Source of the DNA: Arcanobacterium pinnipediorum
GTDB taxonomy: Bacteria > Actinomycetota > Actinomycetes > Actinomycetales > Actinomycetaceae
Assembly: GCF_023973165.1 (NCBI RefSeq)
Contig: NZ_CP099547.1
Span: 1,888,278-1,952,277, forward strand
Direction of reading: 5' to 3'
DNA: 64,000 bases
The position numbers and the translations under genes were made by a program. Positions 14,728 to 24,331 of this stretch are shown here, in pieces. The notes beneath the pieces were generated by a model. The model worked only from the letters and a program-made list of their open reading frames with translations. It searched no databases and was not told where the DNA came from. How positions within the stretch are numbered: the stretch's first letter is position 1; the number at the start of each line of letters is the position of its first letter.

Positions 14728-15998
14728 GAGCTCTGTTCGCGATCTAACATCACAATTACTTCGCAATGTTTGGTATGGGGAAACATATCCACCACTTTTC
14801 CGCGTGCTACCGTATAGTTCGGCATTAACGCCACGTCGCGCGCCAGCGAGTCCATATTGCACGAAGAGTACAGCACGTGCGATATACCTGATTCATTGAG
14901 CCACTGGCACAGTTGCGTACTTAGCCCGCGCCGAGGTGGATTGACGACGACGGCGTCCGGCATCGCAACGTTAGCCTCCGGTATCGCACCGGCTCCAACC
15001 TCTGCCCGCTCAGTTACATTAGCTACCCACTCGGTGGCGTCGCCAGTAAAGAACCGGACTCGATCCGCCAACCCCATCTGTTGCGCTGTCTGGTTTGCTG
15101 CCTGGACTGCCTGCTCAGAGGTTTCCACGCCAACAATGCTCCCGTGAGTGCGACCGGCAGCTAACGCGAGCGCGAACCCGCCAACTCCGCAATACAAGTC
15201 CCACACATGATTAACATTGCCTAACCAGTGCACCGCCGTGCGGTAGAGCTCCCCGGCGGCATCGGTGTTTGTTTGGAAAAAAGATTGCGGGCGAAGGTTT
15301 AAGGTCAGCTTTGCCCCAGCTGAAAAACTTGAACCATGCAGATCACAGTTCACCTGCATCGGCAATAGATCAGCGTCGTTGACAATAATTTCTTCGGCGC
15401 CTTCAATAATCGCTTTGTGTTCGGGCTGAACATTGAGCGTGAGTACCTTGATAGTGGGCAGTGCGGCTAAAAGTTCGTCTTTACGTTTGAACACAACTCC
15501 TTGCACTCCGCGCCGGCGCACCACGAATCGGACCATGAGTTCGCCGTCGTCAGACTCGGTGATAATTACGTACTTGAGCACGCCCCGATCGGTGGCTGGC
15601 GAATACGGTTCGAGCTGGCAGGCGGTGATGAAGCGCGCGATTTCGGGGATTGCTCCGCGAATACCGGGGGTGGGCAGGGGGCAGTTGCGCAAGTCCACCC
15701 CGCGCCCGTCGCCACCTAAGATTCCAAGTTTCGGTTCCCGAACGCTGCCAGTCACAACGAGTTTAACCTTGTTGCGGAAGGCTTGTGGGCGAGATTCAAA
15801 CGGTTCTTCCCACACGTGTGCATCGATCAGATTCTCGGCGCGCTGCTGCTTTGCCCGCACCTGCTCCGGGTAGGGCGTTTCCAGTTCGGTACACGATCGG
15901 CACACTCCGCGCTGGAAATAGTCACAGTCGAGAGTCTGGCTCGCTATCTCACGCACCGGAAGCTGGCGATGAGCTACGGTCTGGCTCATTGTTCTCAC
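14724..15998 (-). CDS. rlmC: 23S rRNA (uracil-C5)-methyltransferase, RlmC/TrmA family
   Basis: The protein has 424 residues. Cysteines of an iron-sulfur cluster are seen at about 25, 33 and 36 (C-x7-C-x2-C) with the fourth in LRNCPLPTPG. The TRAM domain of longer relatives is absent, as usual in RlmC. The methyltransferase domain has DLYCGVGGFALALA (SAM binding), the conserved VVVNPPRRGL and the catalytic cysteine in VLYSSCNMDSLARD, then HCEVIVML at the end. The family transfers a methyl group from SAM to C5 of a uridine in 23S rRNA (U747 in the type enzyme). A second ATG lies three codons in. It is the first core gene next to the accessory region, facing a pseudogene whose stop it overlaps. 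Confidence 0.85.
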   Translation of the reverse strand: MRTMSQTVAHRQLPVREIASQTLDCDYFQRGVCRSCTELETPYPEQVRAKQQRAENLIDAHVWEEPFESRPQAFRNKVKLVVTGSVREPKLGILGGDGRGVDLRNCPLPTPGIRGAIPEIARFITACQLEPYSPATDRGVLKYVIITESDDGELMVRFVVRRRGVQGVVFKRKDELLAALPTIKVLTLNVQPEHKAIIEGAEEIIVNDADLLPMQVNCDLHGSSFSAGAKLTLNLRPQSFFQTNTDAAGELYRTAVHWLGNVNHVWDLYCGVGGFALALAAGRTHGSIVGVETSEQAVQAANQTAQQMGLADRVRFFTGDATEWVANVTERAEVGAGAIPEANVAMPDAVVVNPPRRGLSTQLCQWLNESGISHVLYSSCNMDSLARDVALMPNYTVARGKVVDMFPHTKHCEVIVMLDREQSS

Positions 15999-16039
15999 GT
16001 TTTCGCTCTCCTAGCCGACGTCGATTGGTGCAGTTTATT

Positions 16040-16687
16040 TTAGTCTTCTCGGCCCAAGTCATGCCCGGCAAGAAACGCAGTGACGTCTCGTTTGGCCTGG
16101 TCGATCCCGACGAAGTGTAGTGCCCGCAATCCAGCTTCGCGAGCGCCGACGACGTTGGCGTACGTATCGTCGAAGAATAAAATGTTATCGCCAGCCTCGC
16201 CAAGAGCCTCGATTGCTGCGCGATAGATAGCTGGGTCTGGTTTAGCTAACCCGAGTTCGCAGGAGAATAGCGACACATCAAAGAGGTCAATCCAGGGCTT
16301 GTTTTCTTTTAGCCATGCCAAATGGGTTGCTGGGACGTTTGACAGGACGTTGGGGTGGAAACCGCCGTCGTGTAATTCTTCAAGCCAGGTGGTCATATCC
16401 TGATGGTGCGCCGACCATGATTGCACATCGGCTAGCTCAGTTTCGCTAACAAGGCCAGGGATACTACGGAAGTCGACGCCGAGTTTAGCGCCAATAGCGT
16501 CAAGATATTGACCATAATCTTGGGTTCCAGCATCGAGCGGATCACGCAATGCACGATAGAGATGATCGAACTGCGCCCGATCTACACCGAACTCATCAAG
16601 GCGAGCTGCCCGATGAATCCCGGCAACACCTTCGTCGGTCTGTACTTTCATAAACAGGCCGAACAGATCAAATAATATTTTTCGCAT
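16040..16687 (-). CDS. HAD-superfamily hydrolase
   Basis: The protein has 215 residues. Motif I is the N-terminal ILFDLFGLFMK, with the nucleophilic Asp at residue 7. This DLFG form is frequent in the haloacid-dehalogenase IA branch. Motif II is the serine of VLSNVPATHLAW, motif III the lysine of LAKPDPAIY, and motif IV FFDDTYANVVGAREAG with two Asp. A helical cap lies between residues 20 and 90. Such enzymes are usually phosphatases; the substrate cannot be told. It is followed on the same strand by rlmC, 42 bases away, and may be co-transcribed with it. Confidence 0.85.
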   Translation of the reverse strand: MRKILFDLFGLFMKVQTDEGVAGIHRAARLDEFGVDRAQFDHLYRALRDPLDAGTQDYGQYLDAIGAKLGVDFRSIPGLVSETELADVQSWSAHHQDMTTWLEELHDGGFHPNVLSNVPATHLAWLKENKPWIDLFDVSLFSCELGLAKPDPAIYRAAIEALGEAGDNILFFDDTYANVVGAREAGLRALHFVGIDQAKRDVTAFLAGHDLGRED

Positions 16688-16811
16688 ACTGCTATTGTCT
16701 CATCTCTGCTTGCAGTTCATTCAGCTATTGTGACGCACATCTGTTTAACCGCTCTCCACCTAGACAACTCGACAACCTGACCTATTGAGGCAACAATCCC
16801 TTATTTCTGCG

Positions 16812-19283
16812 CTACCTTCGCTTCTTCGCCCGCCGGGTAGGTTCGGCGCTGGCTGGATCTTCGGGCCAGGGGTGGCGCGGATAGCGCCCGCGCATCTCGG
16901 CGCGTACTCCCGCATACGGCCCGGCCCAAAAAGATGCCAGATCGTCAGTGATAGCTAAGGGACGTTGAGCTGGTGAGAGCAGTTCGAGGGTAACTGGCAC
17001 GCCACAAATTTCCGGGGTGGCTTGCCAGCCGAATGCTTCTTGGATGCGCATGCGAACTCGTGGCCGTTCACCGGCGTAGTCTACCCGCGCACTACCTAAT
17101 GGTGTGGTGATGCGTTCGGGTGCGAGTTCGTCAAAAAGATGTGCTTGTTCCCAAGGTTTCAAACTCTCCAGCGCGCCGGCGAGATCGATTCCGTGAGCGG
17201 TGACGAACGGTAGCAGCCACTCGTCGATGCTTTCGCTAAGGGCGTGGTCAGATACATCTGGCCACGGTTGGGCCAGTGCGCGGTGAAGGAATGCTAACCG
17301 GTGCCGGATTGCCGTAAGCCCCGCAGTCCACGGCAGGTCAGCAATCGAGTCATGACGGACCTGTTCTTGCCGGGCGGCGAGCAGTTGTGCGGCGGAGAGT
17401 TTAGCGGGGGTGCGCGAAAGTTCAATTGCGCCCAACCAAACCACCTTTGATGCACGAAGGGTTTGGTTATCAACTTCGATCGTTTCGGAACGTAAGTGTT
17501 TGCCAACCTCTACTGCTGTTTCGACGTCGATTGGTACTCCAGCATAAATCATTGCCTCAGATTGTCCTTGGGTTTTACCCAGATCTGCTATCGCTAACCA
17601 TTGTTCACCGGCTAGCGGGGAACCAGCCGGAAGGACGGCGCCGGTTCCGTTGGCAAGTACATATCCGCGTCCGCGAGCGCGCGCGATCCACTGCGGGTGG
17701 GCTAGTGCGACGACGATACCAACCGCATCATCCCAAGTGGTAGCCATAGCGGGCAGAGTTGGGCTACTGGTTGTGCCCGAGTCTGCCAGCTCACCTGCGT
17801 TACCCAATGTGGTGATGATGTTGCGTAGCCGCCGCCGTTCGCGTACCAGCCCAGGATCGTTACGACGACGGCGCATCGCATGGGCGATATCAGCTCCTTC
17901 GACTCTCATATCACTAGCAAGGAAGGCAACAATCTCGGTGACAGTATCGGGGCGCACATATCTAGTGCCGTCGATCAGTGCGCGGGCAAGGTAGGCGCTG
18001 AGTGGGAGTTGGGCGGCGCGCTGGCCGCGAGCGGTAATAGTTCCGGCTTGGTCAATAAATCCGAGCGCGAAAAGTTCGGCACTAGCATGCGCAAGATGTT
18101 CCGGGTGGGGTTCGTCAAGTAACGATATGCCGTGCATACCCGGCGCACCCCAGGCTGCGCACTGTAACAACGCATCCGTTAAGTCTGCGGTGCGAATCTC
18201 TGGTTGTGCATACTTTTCGGCTCGACCCAACCCCATGCATCGGTATGCGAAGCCGGGGCCTTCACGCCCGGCACGTCCGGCTCGTTGAATCATTGAGGCT
18301 TGGGAGGCAAATACGGTAACAAGCCCACTAATTCCGCCATCTACCCGAGCTTGGCGGGCCAGTGCGCCATCAACGACTATTCGCACTCCGGGCACGGTCA
18401 ACGACGACTCTGCCAGCGCAGTTGCAACAATCACGCGCTCCCCACCAGCATCCAGGACCCGGTCTTGTTCGCGCGCATCTAACTGGCCGTGTAATCCAAA
18501 CACAGGAATATCGAGATTATGTAACCGGCCAACCACCGCAGAAATTTCACGCACGCCAGGAACAAACACCAAAATCGAACCGGCATGTTCGCGGTGTGCT
18601 CGGCGTACAACGCCAGCAATATGGTCAAGATAGTCCTCAGATACCACGATCGCGGCGCTGCGCGTAACGGTTAATGGCTGCGGGCCGGGCACCTCAACTG
18701 TTTCAACAGGATAAATATGGCCTGGCACCTCGATAATGCGTGCCCCAAGCAGGTTCGCGGTTTGCTCTAACGCCACCGTGGCAGACATGGCAATAATTTG
18801 CAGATCCGGACGCAAGGCGCGTTGAGCATCAAGCACGAATGCGGTAGCAATATCAGTATCGAGATCGCGTTCGTGGATTTCGTCGATAATCACGCAGCCA
18901 ACACCAGGTAGTTCAGGGTCATCGTGCAACATCCGCAACAACACACCTGGCGTAACCATCTCGATATCGGTTCCGGGTTTGGTTTCACCGCGAACGCGAT
19001 ACCCCACCTGCGTCCCAACCGGCTCGTTTAGTAACTGTGCGATACGCCGCGCAGCTGCGCGCGCTGCCACCCTGCGAGGTTGAACAACAATAACTTTGCG
19101 ATGTTCGACGTCGATCCCGCCACCTAAACGCGCCGCACACGCCACCGGCACGAGCGTAGTTTTTCCACTCCCAGGCGGGGCTGCAATAACAAGATTTCCA
19201 GATTCACCAGCAATCTCGCCCAACGCTTCGCGCACCGGAAGGTCAGGTGGATCGGCGCAAATCTCGCAAAACCTCACACGCAA
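16812..19283 (-). CDS. hrpB: ATP-dependent helicase HrpB
   Basis: The protein has 823 residues, the usual length. It is a DEAH-box RNA helicase. Walker A GSGKTT lies near residue 38, DEIHERDLDTD near 130, SATV near 165, and the arginine-finger region QRAGRAGREGPG near 335. The helicase-associated (HA2) domain follows. The C-terminal third matches the HrpB-specific domain, ending HPWPEDP and an Arg/Lys-rich tail. HrpB is related to HrpA, but the domain layout and length fit HrpB. It is thought to act on RNA; its physiological role is not settled. A TetR regulator lies just upstream, 6 bases away, on the same strand. Confidence 0.9.
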   Translation of the reverse strand: MRVRFCEICADPPDLPVREALGEIAGESGNLVIAAPPGSGKTTLVPVACAARLGGGIDVEHRKVIVVQPRRVAARAAARRIAQLLNEPVGTQVGYRVRGETKPGTDIEMVTPGVLLRMLHDDPELPGVGCVIIDEIHERDLDTDIATAFVLDAQRALRPDLQIIAMSATVALEQTANLLGARIIEVPGHIYPVETVEVPGPQPLTVTRSAAIVVSEDYLDHIAGVVRRAHREHAGSILVFVPGVREISAVVGRLHNLDIPVFGLHGQLDAREQDRVLDAGGERVIVATALAESSLTVPGVRIVVDGALARQARVDGGISGLVTVFASQASMIQRAGRAGREGPGFAYRCMGLGRAEKYAQPEIRTADLTDALLQCAAWGAPGMHGISLLDEPHPEHLAHASAELFALGFIDQAGTITARGQRAAQLPLSAYLARALIDGTRYVRPDTVTEIVAFLASDMRVEGADIAHAMRRRRNDPGLVRERRRLRNIITTLGNAGELADSGTTSSPTLPAMATTWDDAVGIVVALAHPQWIARARGRGYVLANGTGAVLPAGSPLAGEQWLAIADLGKTQGQSEAMIYAGVPIDVETAVEVGKHLRSETIEVDNQTLRASKVVWLGAIELSRTPAKLSAAQLLAARQEQVRHDSIADLPWTAGLTAIRHRLAFLHRALAQPWPDVSDHALSESIDEWLLPFVTAHGIDLAGALESLKPWEQAHLFDELAPERITTPLGSARVDYAGERPRVRMRIQEAFGWQATPEICGVPVTLELLSPAQRPLAITDDLASFWAGPYAGVRAEMRGRYPRHPWPEDPASAEPTRRAKKRR

Positions 19284-19289
19284 CCCAGT

Positions 19290-19889
19290 TCAAGACCTAA
19301 TCAAAGAACGAACCGAGTTCAAAACTGCTTCACGCACATCATCAAGCGGCAAACCGTCGTCGAGCGCCCGCAAACCACAATCCATTAAACTGCGGGTAAT
19401 ACGAGCATTCATCGGAGCACGCACCGGATCGATCTGCTGGCACAACTCAACAACCGTGTGAGCCAATTCGCGGTGAAAATTCACAACCGCAGGCGGCAAA
19501 TTCTCCATCGTGGCAAATGTCTCAGGAGTGAACTTCGTCGTCTTCAAAACGTTAATCAACCACTGATGTCCGGTTTGTGCACCCAACTCTAAACTGATAT
19601 CGACCAGCGCCACCAGCTTTTCTGCCGGTGTAGATACCGCTTGAGTGGCGGCGTTGGCACGCTCGTTCCAAATCGGCAAATATCGTTCAAGAACCAGCAG
19701 ACGCAAATGGTCTACTGACGGCACATATCGGTAGATCGAGTTCCGGGCGATCCCAGCCTTCTGCGCTATCGCTCCGGCAGTAAATGCCTGCCCGTTAGGC
19801 GAGCGCAAAATCTCTTCGGCAGCATTAATCAGTTTTTCGAACACGATATCGTGATGCTCTTTCACAGTAGGAGCAGAGATCCGCGGCAT
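19290..19889 (-). CDS. TetR-family transcriptional regulator
   Basis: I start at the ATG at 19889, preceded by AAAGGAAT, giving 199 residues; the longer ORF from 19940 adds an unlikely leader. Residues 10-60 hold the TetR helix-turn-helix: FEKLINAAEEIL, then AFTAGAIAQKAGIARNSIYRYV and LLVLERYLPIW. The remaining helices form the ligand and dimer domain, which is not conserved enough to name a ligand. It is six bases before hrpB on the same strand, so the two may be co-transcribed. TetR proteins often control a neighbouring gene, but no exporter is adjacent here. Confidence 0.85.
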   Translation of the reverse strand: MPRISAPTVKEHHDIVFEKLINAAEEILRSPNGQAFTAGAIAQKAGIARNSIYRYVPSVDHLRLLVLERYLPIWNERANAATQAVSTPAEKLVALVDISLELGAQTGHQWLINVLKTTKFTPETFATMENLPPAVVNFHRELAHTVVELCQQIDPVRAPMNARITRSLMDCGLRALDDGLPLDDVREAVLNSVRSLIRS

Positions 19890-20056
19890 CGCTATTCCTT
19901 TCGTCACACCGTTACTATGCAGGTAACGCATCGCCGTCATCGATAACAGTATAAGCCTACATCGTCGTGTAAAATTTCATCTACGACCAAAATCCCGATC
20001 CGAGTAATTTGGGGTTACGAGTATGAGAACTAATCAATTCGCGGGAGAATGAAATT

Positions 20057-21478
20057 ATGGAATTCATGGCGTGGGCACAGCACGTAGCATCATCACACCC
20101 ACAGCTACGCGATGCAATCATCACTATCAATAACGAATGGCTCGAAATCCTCTTAGCCGATGGGCGAGCATTCCGGTTCCGGCCAGGGGTACTTATCCGC
20201 CCGGACGCCGATGAGGAAGATCGAACCGATATCCTCATCCGATTACTGAGCATCGGTATCGCTCAAGCAGTACCCTCTGCTATGCCAGAAGGGGATACCG
20301 GCGTCGATCAATCCGGCAGCGATTCTGAGCGCCAACTGCCACCAGACGTAAGCAATCCGACCCTAGAAACTCTTATTGAGTCGTTCCGTTCTATTGGCGG
20401 CACGCCAGCTGATCCATTCGGGCTCAACGAAATCAAGAACGCTATAAAATATCAGGATGCGGACGATGATGAAGAATTTTCTACGCTTGCAGCCGGTCCT
20501 AATGTGAACTATTTTCCGCGCATAGATTCTGCCCCCTACTTTTTACGGTCACACTCAGGGGGAGATTCCATCATCTATCTGCCCATCACTGATTTCGTTG
20601 CAGTTGGTTTAGTGCGCGACACTGAGCGCGGCCAAGTCCCGGTCTATTATTCTCAAACCGAAGGGGATATGCGCGATATCGGGGAGCTGCTCTCCGAAGG
20701 AGTAGCCAATCTCCGGTTAGGTGTTGGATCTGGCGGAAAAGAAAACCACATCACTTTAGGTTTTGCCGAGCTAGGTAAAGCCCAAATCGTCACCTTTATG
20801 TCCCCGCCTGGCTATGAGTTATCGTGGTGGTGCGATATTGAGATGATGGCGTCCATAGCCGAACAAGTTATCGCCGATCGTCCAGGAGATATCCCACTCT
20901 TCATCCCGGTAGCTCTCGATCACTACTTCATCGCCTTCGCTGACGATCCGCATCTCGAAGATATTTTCGATGCGCTCATTGAAACCAGCAACACCGAAAC
21001 CATGGTTTATCCTCTGCCCCACACGCTAGCTAGTGACGGCTGGACGGAATGGATTCCGTTGCCTGGTGATAGGCTTTCCCGCAAACTCAGCCAGTTGCGC
21101 ACCACCTACCGCCAAGCTATCTACAATGCTCAAGCAAGCATCATGGATCGCTGGGCTGACTTCGGAAACCTCAAACACTACAACGTGATGGAATCCCCGA
21201 GCGGAGATCTGGTAGGGGTGACCGAGTGGGATGCTACCGATCATCACGGATCCGTACCTGAAACTGAGATGATTACCTTCACCCGCGAACGTTCCCCGCA
21301 TCCATTCGAGCCAGAACCAGCAGTATCGATCACGTTGCGATCCCAGGTTGCGCGCGAGATTTGGAAAGAGGGTTTCGTGCGCGACGAAGATGCCTGGCCG
21401 CCGCGCTGGAAAGTCTCCGGTTTCCCTGATGCTCAGACCTTAGAAAAACTTCAGGCCGCAGTTGACCGCGAGTTTTAA
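20057..21478 (+). CDS. hypothetical protein, probably two-domain cytosolic
   Basis: The protein has 473 residues, ATG at 20057 preceded by CGGGAGAATG. There is no signal peptide or membrane segment. The N-terminal part (LRDAIITINNEWLEILLAD, then RFRPGVLIRPDADEED) reads like a small alpha/beta domain. A low-complexity linker runs from residue 75 to 110. The central region has YFPRIDSAPYFLRSHSGGDS, LPITDFVAVGLVRDTERG and GYELSWWCDIEMMASIAEQV. No family is recognised with certainty; DUF1444-type proteins look similar but I am not sure. It is transcribed alone: a TetR gene diverges from it and a strong terminator follows. Confidence 0.6.
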   Translation: MEFMAWAQHVASSHPQLRDAIITINNEWLEILLADGRAFRFRPGVLIRPDADEEDRTDILIRLLSIGIAQAVPSAMPEGDTGVDQSGSDSERQLPPDVSNPTLETLIESFRSIGGTPADPFGLNEIKNAIKYQDADDDEEFSTLAAGPNVNYFPRIDSAPYFLRSHSGGDSIIYLPITDFVAVGLVRDTERGQVPVYYSQTEGDMRDIGELLSEGVANLRLGVGSGGKENHITLGFAELGKAQIVTFMSPPGYELSWWCDIEMMASIAEQVIADRPGDIPLFIPVALDHYFIAFADDPHLEDIFDALIETSNTETMVYPLPHTLASDGWTEWIPLPGDRLSRKLSQLRTTYRQAIYNAQASIMDRWADFGNLKHYNVMESPSGDLVGVTEWDATDHHGSVPETEMITFTRERSPHPFEPEPAVSITLRSQVAREIWKEGFVRDEDAWPPRWKVSGFPDAQTLEKLQAAVDREF

Positions 21479-21482
21479 CTTC

Positions 21483-21531
21483 TAGGTGCTTGCCTGCAAC
21501 TCACTAACGAAGTTGGCAGGCAAGCACCTAG
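21483..21531. terminator. bidirectional stem-loop terminator
   Basis: CTAGGTGCTTGCCTGC (about 21483) pairs perfectly with its complement ending at 21531 around an 18-base loop. It lies between the convergent ends of the 473-residue gene and tgt. Confidence 0.85.
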
Positions 21532-21543
21532 ATAACGCCTGAC

Positions 21544-22776
21544 CTATGATTGGTTCGTGTTCCCATAAAACCGGCCCAGGGTTTCTTCCTTGAACTCCCA
21601 GTAGGTTCCGGCATTGATGTGCTGGCGAATATCGTCAACGAGTTTGATCGTGAAATATTCGTTGTGGATAGTTGTTAGCGTATTTACGACCATCTCTTTA
21701 GCCTTGAACAAATGATGGATGTAGGCGCGCGTATAGTGCCTACAGGTATAGCATTCACAGCCCTCAACTAAGGGGATGAACTCTCGCTTATGCCGTGCCC
21801 GATTAACGTTAAAGCGGCCGTCAGGAGAATAAATCGCGGCATTGCGTGCTACGCGCGAAGGGTTGACGCAGTCAAAGGTATCGATACCGTTTTCCACACC
21901 GGCAAACAAATCATCAGGTTCTGAAATACCAAGCAGGTGACGTGCCCGATCTTCAGGAAGCTCCTCATTGACCCAGCGCACGATCCGCCCCAGGTTTTCT
22001 TTTTCGAGCGCCCCGCCAACACCGAAGCCATCGAAACGCTGCCCATCAATCTCCATATTCCCCAAGTCACGCGCAGCTTTACGCCGTAAATCCTCATATT
22101 GCGCACCTTGAATAACACCGAACAACTGTTGATAGGGTTTGCCCTGGCGTTCTTCGGTGAGCTGTTGATGGGCTCGCAAACAGCGCTCAGCCCACAATCG
22201 AGTACGCTCCAAGGCTTGTTCTTGATAGCCGCGCGAGTTCAACAAGGTCGTCAATTCGTCAAAAGCAAAAATAATATCGGCACCAAGCTCATGTTGAATC
22301 CGCATCGAAATCTCGGGCGTAAACCGGTGTTTCGATCCGTTAAGATGCGAACGGAACCACACGCCGTCGTCGTCAACATTCGCTAACCGTTCCTTATTCG
22401 CCGCAACCTTGCCGTCAACATGTGCCGAACCGTTAAACTCCTCCGAAAGCACTTTCTTAAACCCAGAACCCAAGCTCAACACTTGGAAGCCACCCGAATC
22501 AGTAAACGTCGGCCCATCCCAGTTTTCAAATGCGCCCACCCCGCCAGCTTCATCAACAACATCTGAGCCCGGTTGCAGATACAGATGGTAGGCGTTGGAA
22601 AGCAATGCTTGCGCGCCGATCTCGCGCATCGTCTCTGGCAAGACGCTCTTAACCGTTGCTTTGGTAGCTACCGGAATAAACGCCGGCGTCTGAATATCAC
22701 CGTGCGGGGTGTGAATCGTTCCAGTTCGACCCAACTGGCCATCTAACCGGTTATCTATCTCAAACATTATCTTCAC
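21544..22776 (-). CDS. tgt: queuine/preQ1 tRNA-guanine transglycosylase
   Basis: The protein has 410 residues. Tgt exchanges guanine 34 in the wobble position of tRNAs with GUN anticodons for a queuosine precursor. The N-terminus MKIMFEIDNRLDGQLGRTG leads to TPHGDIQTPAFIPV. Substrate-binding TFTDSGGFQVLSL carries the conserved Asp, and the loop GISEPDDLFAGVENGIDTFDCVNPSR carries the nucleophile Asp. Zinc is bound by CECYTC and the His of HYTRAYIHHL. All key residues are present. It is followed by a DUF4261 gene upstream on the same strand. I see no other queuosine genes in the window, so the cell may salvage queuine or make it from genes elsewhere. Confidence 0.95.
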   Translation of the reverse strand: MKIMFEIDNRLDGQLGRTGTIHTPHGDIQTPAFIPVATKATVKSVLPETMREIGAQALLSNAYHLYLQPGSDVVDEAGGVGAFENWDGPTFTDSGGFQVLSLGSGFKKVLSEEFNGSAHVDGKVAANKERLANVDDDGVWFRSHLNGSKHRFTPEISMRIQHELGADIIFAFDELTTLLNSRGYQEQALERTRLWAERCLRAHQQLTEERQGKPYQQLFGVIQGAQYEDLRRKAARDLGNMEIDGQRFDGFGVGGALEKENLGRIVRWVNEELPEDRARHLLGISEPDDLFAGVENGIDTFDCVNPSRVARNAAIYSPDGRFNVNRARHKREFIPLVEGCECYTCRHYTRAYIHHLFKAKEMVVNTLTTIHNEYFTIKLVDDIRQHINAGTYWEFKEETLGRFYGNTNQS

Positions 22777-22834
22777 CTATACCTATCGCCTTAAACAATC
22801 CACGCCGGATTCCCCGAAACGTGTTGTGCAAATC

Positions 22835-23662
22835 TTAGTAGTCAATCCGAATAACTGTAGCCCCATCGGCTAGCGAAACTTCTTGGGAAACCGGATAGCT
22901 ACCGCCGTCGTTAGCCCCGATTGTTTGGCCAGGTAACAAGTAGCTATCACCCATCACGATATAGCGCGCAGTTGCTTCGACGAACTCAGCTGTTTGCGCC
23001 AATGTTCGCCCACTTCCGCTCACTTCTAAATCAAGGTGACCAAAGAAGGGCAATCCGAGGGTGCGCGCCCGCGTTGTTGGACCCTCGCCGAGGCGGATAT
23101 TAATCCATAACGGCAGCGGCACCTGGCCTTGGGTCAGCGAATCTGCCAGTGTGCTCACCATCTGAGGTTGATGAATAACACCAAGCTCATGACGATAGAT
23201 ACCCAACGCAGCTTGTTCGCGCATCAAAGCATCAGCCACCTGAGTATAGGCAATATGTGCCGAAACCATGCGGTGACGCCGAGTTAGTTCTGCAGCGTTT
23301 TGCCCAGTTAGCTCACGCTCGCCGGCAAGAGTGCCGTGTGCTTGGCCAGCTAGCGGAGCGTAGAAGGTCATCGCCACATGGGTGTGATGGTTCGGAAGAT
23401 GGCCCTTATCGATGTGGAGTTGCCCGGTTACCGGAGTTATCATCACCTGAACGCCTTGGAGGGAAAACGTCAAAATCTCTCCGCTCATTCCCCCAGTTTT
23501 TTGTGCCTCAACATTGACCCAGCGCGGTTGAATATCTTCACCCCACAAGTTACGGATACGTTCTACCGCGGCGCCGACGTCGATCGGGGCACTAAAGAGA
23601 CCAGCCGCCGTTAAATATTCAGGGGCGGTTGGATGAATTGCGTTGATTCCGAGATACTCCAT
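22835..23662 (-). CDS. DUF4261-like protein
   Basis: The protein has 275 residues and no signal peptide. It contains HLPNHHTHVAMTFYAPL in the middle and GLPFFGHLDLEVSGSG followed by YIVMGDSYLLPGQTIG at the end. These features resemble the DUF4261 family, whose role is unknown and which is often encoded alone. The start ATG is the first in the frame. It is cotranscribed in direction with tgt, 58 bases downstream. My family call is moderate because it rests on motif memory. Confidence 0.5.
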   Translation of the reverse strand: MEYLGINAIHPTAPEYLTAAGLFSAPIDVGAAVERIRNLWGEDIQPRWVNVEAQKTGGMSGEILTFSLQGVQVMITPVTGQLHIDKGHLPNHHTHVAMTFYAPLAGQAHGTLAGERELTGQNAAELTRRHRMVSAHIAYTQVADALMREQAALGIYRHELGVIHQPQMVSTLADSLTQGQVPLPLWINIRLGEGPTTRARTLGLPFFGHLDLEVSGSGRTLAQTAEFVEATARYIVMGDSYLLPGQTIGANDGGSYPVSQEVSLADGATVIRIDY

Positions 23663-23682
23663 GCGGTTAAGTTTACGGGAGC

Positions 23683-24252
23683 CTAGCCTTCTTTGAACTT
23701 CGTTGTGGTGTTTCGAACTTCAATAATTGACGATACGGCTTCGGGGATGGAGCGGCGCACCCGGTTCCATGCCTGTTGATCGTAGGAAGAAAGGGTTTGT
23801 TCGGGAACAAAGGATTCGACGTCGGTGCGAGTAACTTCAATAATTTTCGTACCGTTTTGATAGGAAACATATGTGGCGTCTTTAATCATCGTCATAATGA
23901 CGGCGGCCGAATAGAGAATATCGCGTTGGGTTGATTCGTCGTCGAGATGAACGTTGTGGACAGTGATGTTGATCCCGGAATCGAGAATGTCTATGGCGGT
24001 AATATCGCTATTGAGAGGCAAGGTTTTCAGTATATTTTGTGTGTTTTCTTGATCGCCCACAAAATTGGATACGAACATGTGCGAATCGGCGATGTTGTGG
24101 GTGCGATAAGTAATATCGGGATCGGACGGGAACTCGATATCAGCCTTGTTTTCGCGAGCAATATAGTAGACCACCAGAAAATTGACAGACACAAGTATCA
24201 CCACAATGAAAACTGTGATGATTGTGCGGAATTGAGAAATGCCAACCTTCAT
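23683..24252 (-). CDS. hypothetical membrane-anchored protein
   Basis: I start at the ATG at 24252, preceded by AAAGGTGG, giving 189 residues; the longer frame from 24300 adds an unlikely leader. Residues 10-35 are one membrane helix (TIITVFIVVILVSVNFLVVYYIA). The rest is a polar, probably extracytoplasmic domain of alternating strands (ITYRTHNIADSHMFVSNF; NITVHNVHLDDESTQRD), with no motif I recognise. It lies in front of the DUF4261 gene on the same strand and diverges from the DUF4862 gene at 24332, so both share one short promoter region. Confidence 0.6.
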   Translation of the reverse strand: MKVGISQFRTIITVFIVVILVSVNFLVVYYIARENKADIEFPSDPDITYRTHNIADSHMFVSNFVGDQENTQNILKTLPLNSDITAIDILDSGINITVHNVHLDDESTQRDILYSAAVIMTMIKDATYVSYQNGTKIIEVTRTDVESFVPEQTLSSYDQQAWNRVRRSIPEAVSSIIEVRNTTTKFKEG

Positions 24253-24331
24253 GCTTGTCAAAATACCACCTTTGGGCTGTGGGTCGTAAACTAGAAGCAC
24301 ATTAGTTCGTTGTGCTTGAAAGGTCTGTGCA

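Noticed and set aside
15433..16120. Plus-strand frames over rlmC and the HAD gene
   Set aside because: Shadows of the two convincing minus-strand genes.
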